NCBI RefSeq assembly: GCF_010015445.1
Contig: NC_053127.1
Location: 29,240,215-29,304,214 of the forward strand
From: Perca fluviatilis
Taxonomy: Eukaryota > Chordata > Actinopteri > Perciformes > Percidae
Direction of reading: 5' to 3'
DNA: 64,000 nucleotides
In this document: piece after piece, positions 14,239 through 24,439 of the stretch
Layout: each line of letters opens with the position of its first letter
How positions within the stretch are numbered: position 1 is the stretch's first letter
The notes under the pieces: generated by a model
Seen by the model: the letters and a program-made list of their open reading frames with translations, nothing else
The model's database searches: none
Told to the model about the DNA's origin: nothing
Translations under genes and position numbers: made by a program

Positions 14239-14447
14239 TAAAGGGAAGACTATCGAGAAGCCGTGAGTATGTAGGATACCCCCCTGATGGAGTCTAGACC
14301 CTGGTGGTGATGGTGGTGACTGAAGAGGATGCTGAGATCTGAATGGATGAGAAGAGGAGCGAGCTCTGAACAGACCTGGGTGCTGAAATAATGAGCTGGA
14401 GGTGAATGGGGAGGAGGAGGATCGTGACCATTCACGCTGAAATGTAC

Positions 14448-14545
14448 GGTGGCCCTGAAGGTCAAAACACCTCAGCATTTCAGAAAACACTTCAACATTT
14501 CATAAAACACGACAGCAAAAGCAAAAACAATGACATTTGGTAAGA
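14448..14545 (+). repeat. ACGGTGGCC repeat module with about 20-bp internal periodicity
   Basis: Starts ACGGTGGCCCTGAAGGTC and continues as loosely repeated units of about 20 bp ending in AAAACAC (cattTCAGAAAACACTTCAA and similar). A related module begins with the same ACGGTGGCC word at about 14946. I recognise this as fish dispersed repeat sequence of unknown class. Confidence 0.6.
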
Positions 14546-14945
14546 CCCAAACCGGAAAAGGTACGTATTGGACAATGATTCCTCATGATTGGATGCACTG
14601 GCTGTCAGTCTGTGACAAACGGAAGTTCTTCTTTTTCCTCCGATCTGTAAGGCAGCAATGCACTGCGAGGCACCAAGTCTGCCCTTTAAACTCAGTGATC
14701 GGGATGATAAAATCAAGTAAAACGTTAAATTGCTGTGCAGCAGTTCAAATGCTGGGAAGGGGAACGGCTGAAAAGACATGCATTGCATGCATCATTTTAA
14801 AATGTTGCACCCTTAGTATTAGTTTTAATAATAAATGCTTAGCACAGGGTGGTTAGGCCATGGACTGGGAGTCTCCATGTGCACCTTTTAGTTGGGTTCA
14901 TGAATGTGCAGCAACATGCAAATGGGCTGGGTGAAGGTGAATAGT

Positions 14946-15060
14946 ACGGTGGCCGACAGGGGCAAATGCCCTGCAACTTCAGAAAACACATGCAAATAGA
15001 CAAAACACAAGCAAATTAAGAAAACAACTTCATTAATTTGACAACACATGTGCAGCATTC
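14946..15060 (+). repeat. Second ACGGTGGCC repeat module
   Basis: Begins ACGGTGGCCGACAGGGGC and runs into about four loosely repeated units of 18-20 bp, each with (G/A)AAAACA or GACAACACA. It is the same family as the module at 14448, with different internal units. No coding capacity. Confidence 0.6.
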
Positions 15061-15284
15061 AGCAAACGAGCCAGAGGTTCGTGCCATTCTAGTTGCACAA
15101 TGTACTAACTGTGTAAACCCTGTGCTGTTCATACAGTGATGTTGATCACCTTTACCTACTAAGGATGAAGTCCCTTAACATATTGTCACATTCTGCTCAT
15201 ATGTGCTCCCACCTGTAAGTTGGAAATGAAGTTCTTGATGGACATTTGCATATTTACATTTTCACACCTCTGTGTCCACCTATA

Positions 15285-15485
15285 AAAATTCTCGATACAG
15301 GCGTAACCGGTTTTATTTATTGAAGGAACTTTATTTATTGTGTTGCTGTCTGCATTTTACTCTCTGCTTCTTGCCATCGCTATCAATATTCCAGTCTTTG
15401 ATTTATTTGATGTTCTTTATTCTGCACTTCTGCTGCTGCAACCATGCAATTTCCCTGCGCAGATCATTAAAGTTTCATCTCATCT
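15285..15485 (+). repeat. Probable non-LTR retrotransposon 3' tail
   Basis: The stretch ends with 'gcaatttccctgcgcagatc' followed at once by ATTAAAGTTTCATCTCATCT. A 'AATTTCCC...ATC(A)ATAAAGT' sequence followed by a short repeat is the usual 3' end of several fish LINE families. No reverse transcriptase sequence is present, so this would be a severely 5'-truncated copy. Confidence 0.4.
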
Positions 15486-15499
15486 CTTCTTACATAAAT

Positions 15500-17029
15500 C
15501 TGTATTACTCCCTCAACCCTTTTTAAATCGCCCACTGGCTGTCCCTCACAAAGCACTGCATCATTAATGTCCTTTAGAGACCTTCCAGAGATGCAACTTT
15601 TTTAGGAAATCAGAACACCTGATTGAGTTGACACCTCACACACCCACATTTTGCATTTTCATTGGCTCTGAATTGTTTTAATATTACAAAATAACATGGT
15701 GACTCCGTGTGAAAAGGGCAGCTGACCATCACTGTCAATAAAATGCTAAACTGTATGTTGAAGAGCTGTAGTGTGAGGCAGCATTATTATAACAGTATAG
15801 CTGTAGTACATCCCACTAAACATGCAGTATTCAGTCATCAATATCTGTACTGTTTCACATCTAATTCTTCAGTTTTACAGATTATCTGGAGAGCCCTGGT
15901 TTGCTAAAACAGTCCTACAACTCCCAGTTATGACAGAAAAAAAAGTCTTTCTGTCGCCTGTGCTCTGCCCCAGTTGTACCAGCTGAGTAGTTTCCTTTTT
16001 GGCTGTCAACTCACTTCACCCTCAGCCTTTGTTGTTCAGCTGCCTACGAAACAGTTTGCAATGATTTCTGTGTGCATGGCAGGGACATGAACACACTGAC
16101 AGACCCTCAGTGGCCATTCTCACTGTCACAGGGCTGAGGTCTCTGTCTGAGGCCACCTGGCTTCCCTCGGGGGACATAATTTATGATGCTAATGAAATGT
16201 GAGCATGCATAGGCCATCGGAAAGCAAGTGATGAATCTCCTGCACTGAGCTCGTCATCCATCACAGAGGATCCCCCCCGCCTGTAGAAGCCTACAGGAAG
16301 CCTGCGCCTGTTCTTCTCTGATTAATATTTAAACTGATGCACCTCCAAGATTATCTCTTTTGATTGTGTCATCTTATGTTATTGCTGCTGCAGGCTTTCT
16401 GTGATTATATCATGGACTATTTCATTGTGAGAAATATTTGACTTTGTCTAAAGATGAATTAAATCATCAGGCAGGATAACACATGTACTGCAGCACTGCA
16501 AGACAGTTTTGCAAACCAAAATTGTTCTGCTGCTATTCCCTTATTTAACCCTGCTTATTTCCCATTAGAGAAAAGTTTAACTGCATGCCAATTGTGCCAG
16601 ATAAGTTGTATTGTTTAAATGCAGATTGGATCCATTTATTTCACTCAAAGCAGGAACATTTGAACAGACAGTGGGGAATTTTGTAATTACATTTATCTGA
16701 GAATGTCTGTTGCTTTGTACACTGAAAAGTAATTTTGGTCAGCAGAGATTTGCAACCACTGCTACAGCTGCTGAATTTAAACAGTCTTTTAGGCGTGTTT
16801 ATTAAAGCCCAGCAGTGTTTATCTGTGTGAAAGAAGTTTCACCCTCCAGAACGGCTGCCTTCATAAAGGTGCTTCAAATATATGCAAATATATACCCCTC
16901 CCTCTCTCTCTGTCCTTGTCTATCTGGCTTTGGATACATTTCATTTTTCATGCAAGAAAGGATATAAGCAGAGATTCCAGATCGCTCAGTGGTGTAGGGT
17001 TAGTTTATTTTTTTTTGCATTATTTCTAC
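15500..17029. other. Non-coding stretch, nothing recognised
   Basis: Mostly single-copy-looking sequence. The part around 16140-16270, with words such as 'taatttatgatgctaatgaa', is a candidate for a conserved regulatory element on appearance only. No convincing exon. Confidence 0.45.
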
Positions 17030-17880
17030 CAGGGCTGCAACTAAACAATATTTTCATTATTATTTAATCTGATTAGTTTTTGATAAATAAGCCTTTATCT
17101 GTTTGTGAGTAAATAGTGAAAAATACCCATCACAGTTTTCCAGAGCCCAAAGTGACATCTTCACATTGCTTCCTTTTAGCCACACTAGAGGCATGATCCA
17201 AGTCAGTCCACTTCTTTGGTCTACACTGAAACTATTGCATGGATTGCCATGAAATTCTGTACATAAATTCATACTCCCCAGAAGATAAACCTTGAACTTT
17301 GGTAACCCCTGACATTTCCTCTTGCACCACTCTTGGTTCAATCAACTCTCTCAGTCAGTCTCAACTCAATCAATCAACTCTCTTGGTTGATATTTCTGGT
17401 TCAGAGGGACATTTGCCAACTATTGGATGGATGGATTGCCATGCCATTTGGTAGAGACATTCATGTTCCCCACAGAATGAATTATGACTTTGGTGATCCT
17501 GTGACTTAGCTATCATCAGGTCAAAATTTCAATTTGCCCAATATATACATAGTTTACTACCAAATACCTGCAAAACAAATGTCATTCCTTTTAGACTTAG
17601 CTGTACTTGTATTTGGTGCTAACTGGCAAATGTTACCATGTTAACATGCTGAACTAAGATGGTGAACATGGTAAGTCATTGTCAGCATAATGCTGACGTT
17701 GGCATTTTGCTCAAAGTACCATTGAGCCAAAGGACAGCCTCACAGAGCAGCTAGCGTAGCTGTAGACCCTTAGTCTTGTTTTCAGTCAAAAACCCAAAGG
17801 TGTTCAATTTACAATTTAAATAAAACAGAGAGAAAAAGGAAATGCTCACATTTAGAGAAACTGGAGCCAGTGAAACTTAG
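17030..17880 (+). mobile_element. hAT-like mini-element split by a family A insertion
   Basis: The left part (17030-17180) begins CAGGGCTGCAACTAAAC and includes 'tagtgaaaaatacccatcac' and 'ccaaagtgacatcttcac'. The element resumes at about 17787 with 'aacccaaaggtgttcaattt', 'gaaatgctcacatttagag' and 'actggagccag', which is the continuation of the same fish family (compare the copy at 23304). Family A lies between. The right terminus may be near 18335 but is not clear. Confidence 0.65.
17183..17786 (+). repeat. Family A dispersed repeat, near full-length
   Basis: Best copy for the family's plus-strand order: 'gtcagtccacttctttggtc' at the 5' side; 'actattggatggatggattg'; 'attcatgttccccac'; 'gactttggtgatcc'; 'caaatacctgcaaaac'; 'agacttagctgtact'; 'gctaactggcaaatgtta'; 'taagatggtgaacatgg'; and the end 'cacagagcagctagcgtagc', then 'tgtagacccttagtcttg'. 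It is inserted in an older hAT-like element. No protein is encoded. Confidence 0.8.
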
Positions 17881-18482
17881 TTTCAAATCTCAGATATTTC
17901 ATTTTTGTATTTTATATTCATGACTAAATAAGCAAAATCCTGAGTTCAACAATAATACTGTAAGCTAATAACTAACGCCCCAAAATTCAGCTTATCTGCT
18001 TCATCAGAACTGTGTAGGTAATGTTTGATCAGATTTGTTAGACAGTGACCTGGCAACAAAAGCCCATAACAATAAAATGTCCAAAAGAGCAACTGTCATC
18101 AGATTACATAGTACAGTAGAGTATGTGACTTCACCTTTTCCCAACGAAGCCCACCAGTGAGAAAGGCACAGACAAAACATAACAAACATGTACGGACATA
18201 CAGATATCTCTCATGAACCAAAACATGTGTTCTAACTTTGGCAGAAAATGTTGAGTAAAAAGATTTAGCAACCAGGTGTTAAGGGCCTTAATCTGTCGTT
18301 GAAATTGTTGCAGTTAATCAACCAAGTAATTCATTGTTTTATTGTTACTAAAAGCTAAAATAATTCACTCAAATTATAGGCATGTTAAATTCCTATAGTC
18401 ATGTTAAATCATTAGTATAGGCATGATGATTATATTTGCTTTAACAGAGAATCAGTTAATAAAGAACTGAAGATGAAAAATC
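17881..18482. other. Non-coding stretch, possibly further hAT-like element debris
   Basis: Sequence between the split hAT-like element and the CG-rich element. 'gcagttaatcaaccaag' near 18310 resembles the other end of the 17030 element, which would imply another insertion between 17880 and 18290, but no boundaries could be fixed. Confidence 0.35.
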
Positions 18483-18490
18483 GTTAGCAG

Positions 18491-18922
18491 TAAGGCATGG
18501 ATACCCGACCCGAGGCCAACGGGTCCCAAAGGGTCCCGACGGTACACGACGGGCCAGGCCGGGTTCGGACAGATATTTAGAAATTATGGTTGGGATCGGG
18601 TCGGGCTCGGTCACATCAGCGCGATAAGGCAACAGCTTATTAACGTGCGCTTGTTGCCCCGTGTGCGCTGATGCGCTCATCTGTTGACATTTCCGAATGC
18701 CTTCCTACAGTTGCTTAACAAAAGCGGGCTTTCCACACAAACAAACATAGCCTACATGTGTCATTAGTATGAGGAAAAAAATGAGATTTTAACTGTGTCG
18801 GGCTCGGGTCGGGCTCGGACACAAATTTCTTAATACCTGTCGGGCTCGGGCCGGGTTCGGTCACGGCTCTGTCGGACGCGGGCCGGCCTCGGACAGAAAA
18901 ATTCGGCCCGATCCGGACTCTA
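18491..18922 (+). mobile_element. CG-rich hAT-like element with perfect 8-bp target duplication
   Basis: The 432-bp element is flanked by identical 8-mers GTTAGCAG at 18483-18490 and 18923-18930, the duplication length of the hAT superfamily. Its ends start TAAGGCATGGAT and finish ATCCGGACTCTA; the inverted ends are short and imperfect. Internally it has many CGGGC(T/C)CGG and GGGTCGGGCTCGG words, making it far richer in CpG than neighbouring DNA. No transposase. Related copies lie at 9510-9735 and 33270-33370. Confidence 0.85.
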
Positions 18923-18942
18923 GTTAGCAGATACTGTAGCAC

Positions 18943-19110
18943 TGTTATTTCATTTCATTTATTATACAGGAAAAATTGAAAAGCAACAATTAGGCTAAGT
19001 TACAATAAACGGGCCTGGCTCAGTTTAAAAACTGGTTTCCAGCAGGTTCCTGTTCTGCAGCAACATAGAACGTTGAACACAATTTCGGCACATTTATACA
19101 GGACATTATC
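18943..19110 (-). repeat. Dispersed repeat tail
   Basis: From a TTTCATTTCATTTATT start through 'aggaaaaattgaaaagcaac', 'cgggcctggctcagt' and 'aacatagaacgttgaac'. I recognise the phrase set as a recurrent fish retroelement-like 3' tail (minus orientation). A similar TTTCATTTCATTTATT word begins at about 63876. Confidence 0.4.
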
Positions 19111-20070
19111 ACTGTCCTGAGCCACCTTTAACACGGTCAACATTTGCAAGTGTGTCTGCATGCAAGATGCATTAGGATCCGTGTGTGCATAATTAGATAG
19201 AAGTGCTGAACTAGTTAGGACGTCCTTTTCCTAACATCAGTGGTTATGGTTATCTGAGCAGCTCTGTTCTAGTTTCCCTCAACACACAGTTTTCTCTGCA
19301 GTGAGTCTGCACGAAACAACCCTGCCAAGACACCCTCTTCGCCCCCCCCCATCCCCACCACTGTCATCTCCAATAGCTTTCCACCTTGCCATGATGAAGT
19401 GTCGGGCTCTGCCCCCGTTGCCCTCCCCTCATGCATGCAGACTGGTGAGCCAGCACAGGAGAGAAAACAGACCCAGCTGGTGTGAGCCATGAGGCAACAC
19501 TTTCTGCACTTACTGTGGATGATGTGTTAGTGGGCTTCACCGCATAAAAAGTAAACCACTTCTAAATTAATTAGCTGCTTTCAGAATGGTAATTAGTTTG
19601 AAAGTGCCAGGGATTCACTTTGTGTGAGATAAACGGGGAGAAAAAAGGAGCAGGAAGAAAATGTAATACGGAGAGTTAAAAGAAGAGGAGGAGTAGTTGA
19701 CAAGTACCTCTGCTAATTCCTCACTTCTCTCTCTGACGATGCCATGCATCCTCCTGCATGTCTTGTTGCAATGCTGGCCCACTTATCACAGCTCTCTTAA
19801 TTCTCAAACCCCTGAATTCTTTGTTCTTGCTTATCTATGCTAATATTGTTTCTGAATATATAACAACCTTGAGGCTGACACTAATTAAAGAGAATGAGAA
19901 GAAAATAAAACACTCTTTCTCTTGTAAACACATTTTTAATGAATTCCTGCGGAAATGAGACGTGAAGGGGACAAATCCCTCATCATTAAGTACTCTAGGT
20001 TTTTCTGTTCTTTGATTATCTTGTTTGTCGATAATGTAAGCATGCGTAGTGTAAATGAACACCTCTGATG

Positions 20071-20102
20071 CAGAGAGAGAGAGAGAGAGGAGAGAGAGAG
20101 AA
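20071..20102. repeat. GA microsatellite
   Basis: A short run of AG/GA dinucleotides with one GG interruption. Confidence 0.9.
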
Positions 20103-20331
20103 AATGATTGAACATGAGGTGTTTGGAGTCTGTAGTTATAAAATAACAAAATTAGCACAGAAATTAGCTACATCCTACTATTTCTTACTATTTTTGTTTA
20201 AACCCTGGAATCTTCAGGTTGTGCACAGCTGGATACAGGAGCACATCATTTACTGGGTTTGTGCTTGACATAAGGACTGCATGTACACAGTATGTGAACT
20301 AACAAGCTCCCCCACCACTCTCATACCCCGT

Positions 20332-20350
20332 TGGGGGGGAGGGGGGGGGC
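20332..20350 (+). repeat. G-rich run
   Basis: Two runs of seven and nine or more G residues separated by a single A. It could fold as a G-quadruplex on the plus strand. Confidence 0.75.
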
Positions 20351-20926
20351 GTTCAGCTCAAGCTGTCTGTCAGGCAGCCTTCTATTCACAAATGTACATT
20401 TCTGCTGTGTGAGTGCTTACATAGTGATTTTACTCACATGACTTGTGGCATAACTCCATTTTACAGCCGTCAACTCCAGTCTGTCACCTTGTACGGAAGG
20501 AAATTGTAAATGGGAAAAGTAAGCTCCTTGCTGACACATTCATAACCACTCCACATTTGAATTGCTGTTGCAAAGCATATGATTTAACAGTTACTATACA
20601 GCTTACACACCCAGTTTTATTCTCATTCCTACCATCCCTCCATGCCTGTAATTCTCTCAGCAGTCAAAAGCTGTACAGTAATCATTGTAGTAATTTTAAA
20701 ATATATGCATCTGTAAGGATTTTTTATGAAAAGCAAAATGCTTACCAACGCCTTTTGGCAATGCCAGCGTGTGTGGAAATGTATCCGTATTCAGCAACAC
20801 ATGATTACATTTGACAGTAAGGGTGTAAACGAATATGAAATCATGTTTAGGCCATATATAATTTGGATATGCACAGATAATGCACTTTAGACAGACCCTC
20901 CCCTCCTCGCCCCACTGACCTGTCAC

Positions 20927-21210
20927 CAGGGGCGATTCCTGGATTTTTTAAGTGGGGTGGCACGGGGGACCAATAATCAGTTAGGGAGGGCCCAGTGGAT
21001 TTTATCTGAATACAGCATAGGAAATCTTCTTAGGAATATAGGAAATATTGGATAGGATCGAACAACACAATGTAATTTTGCTAAATAAAACACATCACAT
21101 TCATTGTTAATTTCACTCTAGCCCAATGGATTGGGGGGGGGGGGCACAAGAGGGGCCAATAATATTTCAGGGGGGTGCCACCCTGGGCCCCCCCTCTAGA
21201 CCCGCCCCTG
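20927..21210. mobile_element. hAT-like mini-element (CAGGGGCG ends)
   Basis: Starts CAGGGGCGATTCCTGGA and ends with the reverse complement of CAGGGGCGGGTCTAGA, so the first 8 bp are perfect inverted ends. Flanking 8-mers are cctgtcac (20919-20926) and cctgtcaa (21211-21218), 7 of 8 identical. Length 284 bp, no transposase. It contains a run of about 13 G residues near 21132. Confidence 0.85.
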
Positions 21211-21218
21211 CCTGTCAA

Positions 21219-21532
21219 TACATACAATTTACCACAAACTGAACACCACTTCTCAAAGTCTTAACTCAGTCAAATCTAAACACACAGACATCATCATGAT
21301 CAGATGCTTGTTGTCTGTACAGTGTGAATTGGAACTGCTAGCAGCCAAAGCAACATAACCTGTTATTGATGCAGATGGGACAGAATGTAAACAAATAGCT
21401 ATAAGCAAAAAACACAGAGGTGTAGAACATTTTAATGTGTTCACCAGATTAATTGTGCAGTGCAGCATAAAGTGTAACCGATATTCCACCGATGTTATTT
21501 TTAACCTCATTATCAGATTGGCAGACATTGCC
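21219..21532. other. Spacer between two mobile elements
   Basis: About 310 bp between the hAT-like element and the TTAA-flanked element; nothing recognised. Confidence 0.5.
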
Positions 21533-22471
21533 TTAAAGATCCCATGACATGGTGCTCTTTGGATGCTTTTATATAGGCCTCAGTGGTCCCCTAATACTGT
21601 ATCTGAAGTCTCTTTTATATAGGCCTTAGTGGTCCCCTAATACTGTATCTGAAGTCTCTTTTATATAGGCCTTAGTGGTCCCCTAATACTGTATCTGAAG
21701 TCTCTTTTATATAGGCCTCAGTGGTCCCCTAATACTGTATCTGAAGTCTATTTTATATAGACCTTAGTGGTCCCCTAATACTGTATCTGAAGTCTCTTTT
21801 ATATAGGCCTCAGTGGTCCTCTAATACTGTATCTGAAGTCTCTTTTATATAGACCTTAGTGGTCCCCTAATACTGTATCTGAAGTCTCTTTTATATAGAC
21901 CTTACTGGTCCTCTAATACTGTATCTGAAGTCTCTTTTATATAGACCTTAGTGGTCCCCTAATACTGTATCTGAAGTCTCTTTTATATAGACCTTAGTGG
22001 TCCCCTAATACTGTATCTGAAGTCTCTTTTCCGAAATTCAGCCTTGGTGCAGAATTACAGCCACTAGAGCCAGTCCCACAATGAGCTTTCCTTAGGATGT
22101 GCCATTTCTGTGTCTGTAGCTATTGAGGAGGAGAGAGGGGGGGCAAGGTGGAGGGTGGAGGTGTGGCCTTGACCAACTGCCACTTTGCTCGTTTGAAAGC
22201 CATGATGTCTCTCTCATGGGCGGGTCAAATTCTCTTGGCGGGCAAAGCAGAGAAAGGGGAGGTAACCTTGCTCCTTATGACCTCATAAGGAGAAGATTCC
22301 AGATCGGCCCATGTGAGCTTTCATTTTCTCAAAGGCAGAGCAGGATACCCAGGGCTCGGTTTACACCTATCACCATTTCTAGCCACTGGGGGACCATAGG
22401 CAGGCTCGGGGAACGCATGTTAATGTTAAAAAACCTCATAAATTGAAATTTTCATGCCATGGGACCTTTAA
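21533..22471 (+). mobile_element. TTAA-flanked element containing a 46-bp minisatellite
   Basis: Bounded by TTAA at 21533-21536 and 22468-22471. Inverted ends are AGATCCCATGACATG and AGGTCCCATGGCATG, 13 of 15 matching. I recognise the interior (for example 'gcagaattacagccactaga', 'ctccttatgacctcataagg', 'cactgggggaccatagg') as a widespread fish repeat. The left part holds ten copies of a 46-bp unit, which accounts for nearly half its length. No transposase, so non-autonomous. Confidence 0.85.
21571..22030 (+). repeat. Minisatellite, ten 46-bp units
   Basis: Exactly 460 bp made of ten 46-bp units. Each reads ATATAG(G/A)CCT(T/C)A(G/C)TGG, then TCC(C/T)CTAATACTGTATCTG and AAGTCT(C/A)TTTT. Variation is mainly at four sites: GG/GA before CCT, T/C before AGTGG, C/T in TCCC, and rare single changes. 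The first units carry 'ggcct'; most later ones carry 'gacct', so variants are grouped, as expected from stepwise duplication. Confidence 0.97.
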
Positions 22472-23303
22472 AGTATGCCTTGCCAAAAGGAAAAGACCTT
22501 ACTTGGAGGTTAAACTTCCATGTATTTATATATGATCGCACATGTTTAACACAGATGTTGTTTATTTTTTTCTTAGTGAACACATAAAAGAGATTACATT
22601 TAAAGAGTTTTTGCAGGGACCAACTCCAGTCAGTACGTCACTTCATGACTGGCCATCCTTATTAGGTAATAACTGAAGTTCTGCTGACCTGCAGTGAGAT
22701 TACCTCATTTGACTTAGTTGTTGTTGGCCAATCAGGGTTCAGTATTCTGATCGTTACCCCCGTTAACTACTGTTACAATCACATCAATTAATAACATTAA
22801 CATGGCACACAACTAACATTCAACATGTCAAAATATTCTTCACAGCTCATTTGCACCAACTGTTTTCCATCAGGCTCTGCGTCCTGTGGTGCAGGGATGT
22901 CAAGGGTTGGGGGGGTTGAAGAAACTGTGTAATGGAAACAGATCTATGTTGAGGCTCACCCTACAAGGCTTAGGGGCTGTAATGCCACATTGCAGAGCAC
23001 CTGCGTCCAGAAATCCACTCAAAGCTAAGCCGCTAGCCCTCATGTGGTCAGCGTGATTACACTAATACGATTAGCCTTGCTTTTCTATCCTGTCTGGATT
23101 AGAATATTGGATAACTGAGTATAAGAGAATCATATTTTAGACCTTAGTGATTTAAGAGATTTGCAGCTCGATTGTCTTTTTACCAGCAATAAAGACACCC
23201 TGTGCATATTTTTCAATTTTTCTATCCATTTTCATATGTATTCTTAACAAGCTGCTATTTATGTATTTTTCCACTATGAGTTCCAGGATGTTTAATAATG
23301 TAT
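22472..23303. other. Non-coding stretch, nothing recognised
   Basis: Ordinary sequence between two mobile elements. No open frame of note. Confidence 0.5.
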
Positions 23304-23593
23304 TAGGGCTGTAACTAATGATTTTTCCTTCTTACTGTTTCTATTTATTTACTGATTATTTACTCAATTAATCGATTGATTAGTTGGTCTATTAAATGTC
23401 AGAAAATAGTAAAAAATGTCCATCCCAATTTCCTAGAACCCGAAGATAGATAATGTAAGACAAAGAAAACAAGCACATTTCCACATTTTAGGAGCTGGAA
23501 CCATCAAATGTTTTAGATTTTCGCTTGAAAAAATGACTTAAGCAGTCAAAATTGCTAATTAATTTTATGTATATGGACTTATCAATTCATTGA
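23304..23593 (+). mobile_element. hAT-like mini-element, right end decayed
   Basis: Begins TAGGGCTGTAACTAATGATT and includes 'caattaatcgattgattag', 'tattaaatgtcagaaaatag', 'ttccacattttaggagctgg' and 'gaaaaaatgacttaagc', in the order typical of the common fish TAGGGCTG(C/T)AAC family. The right terminus is diverged near 23593, and no target duplication could be matched. Confidence 0.7.
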
Positions 23594-23594
23594 C

Positions 23595-24435
23595 CAAATA
23601 CCGGAATCACAATTTCACAGTAAAGTAAAAAACACTAATTTCTATTAAAAAATAGTAAATATCTTAGTTTAAGGACTAAGAGGAGAAGAGGAGCCATGTT
23701 TTGCTCCACATGATCCCAGTTTGTATGCTGACAGAGACACACTCCACCAGTGTAACCTGCTTCCTGTTCCTGCCTCGGTTGTTTGGCAGTGCTGTGTACT
23801 CCCCTCTCATCCCTGCTGCCTTGAACCAGCTGAGTACAAACCTGCTGATTATAGACTTGGGTTGTGGTTAAGAGGAAGTGACAGTGTGATGAGTTCTAGA
23901 CAACAGGCAGCATTCTGGGGTAATGCCTATATTTGTAGCCCAGCGGGCCAAGCCATAACACTTACCATTTAATAAGCAACAGCCTGCAGGGAGCCCTGGG
24001 CTTATTCATCCTCCAGTAGCTTTCTTCTTAACACACGACACTCTGCTGGGAGCAGGAGCACACCAGTCAGCTGCAAGCTTCCCCTAGCAAAGGACACAAT
24101 AACAGCACTGCACTGGCCTGGCTGGAGCATAAATGCTGCAACATGTAGTGTGTCTGTGCGTTCAGTCATTTGTGCCACATACGTCTGGATTTCACACCTG
24201 AGACTGACTTTTATTTACTTAAGTGATAAATGCATCAGTGGTTACATTTACATGTGCTGACCTGTCTGTTGGCCAGACTTTAGCTAAGGTTACATACAGT
24301 AGGTTAAGCTGGATACATGGACGCCTAACCTCTGTTTGCATGAATAAATCAACAGAGTATGATGTGTTGTCTACTTGTGTGTCCTGCACAAGGACAGAAT
24401 GTCCCATCTGCGAAAAAGTGTGAAATGGTTGTGGT
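23595..24435. other. Non-coding stretch, nothing recognised
   Basis: No recognised modules. Open frames near 23721-23972 and 24219-24423 are short and unrecognised. Confidence 0.5.
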
Positions 24436-24439
24436 GGCT

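Larger units (their letters stand above)
19111..20918. other. Non-coding stretch with small simple repeats
   Basis: Contains a GA tract at 20071-20102 and a G-rich run at 20332-20350. Open frames up to 123 codons (for example 20443-20814) have no recognisable domains. No mobile-element boundaries were found. Confidence 0.5.

Noticed and set aside
20332..20350. G run as a telomere-like or regulatory quadruplex
   Set aside because: A single G-rich run without TTAGGG units or conservation information; listed only as a simple repeat.
21571..22030. Regular array that could be mistaken for a CRISPR
   Set aside because: Units are contiguous 46-bp repeats with no unique spacers, inside a eukaryotic mobile element.
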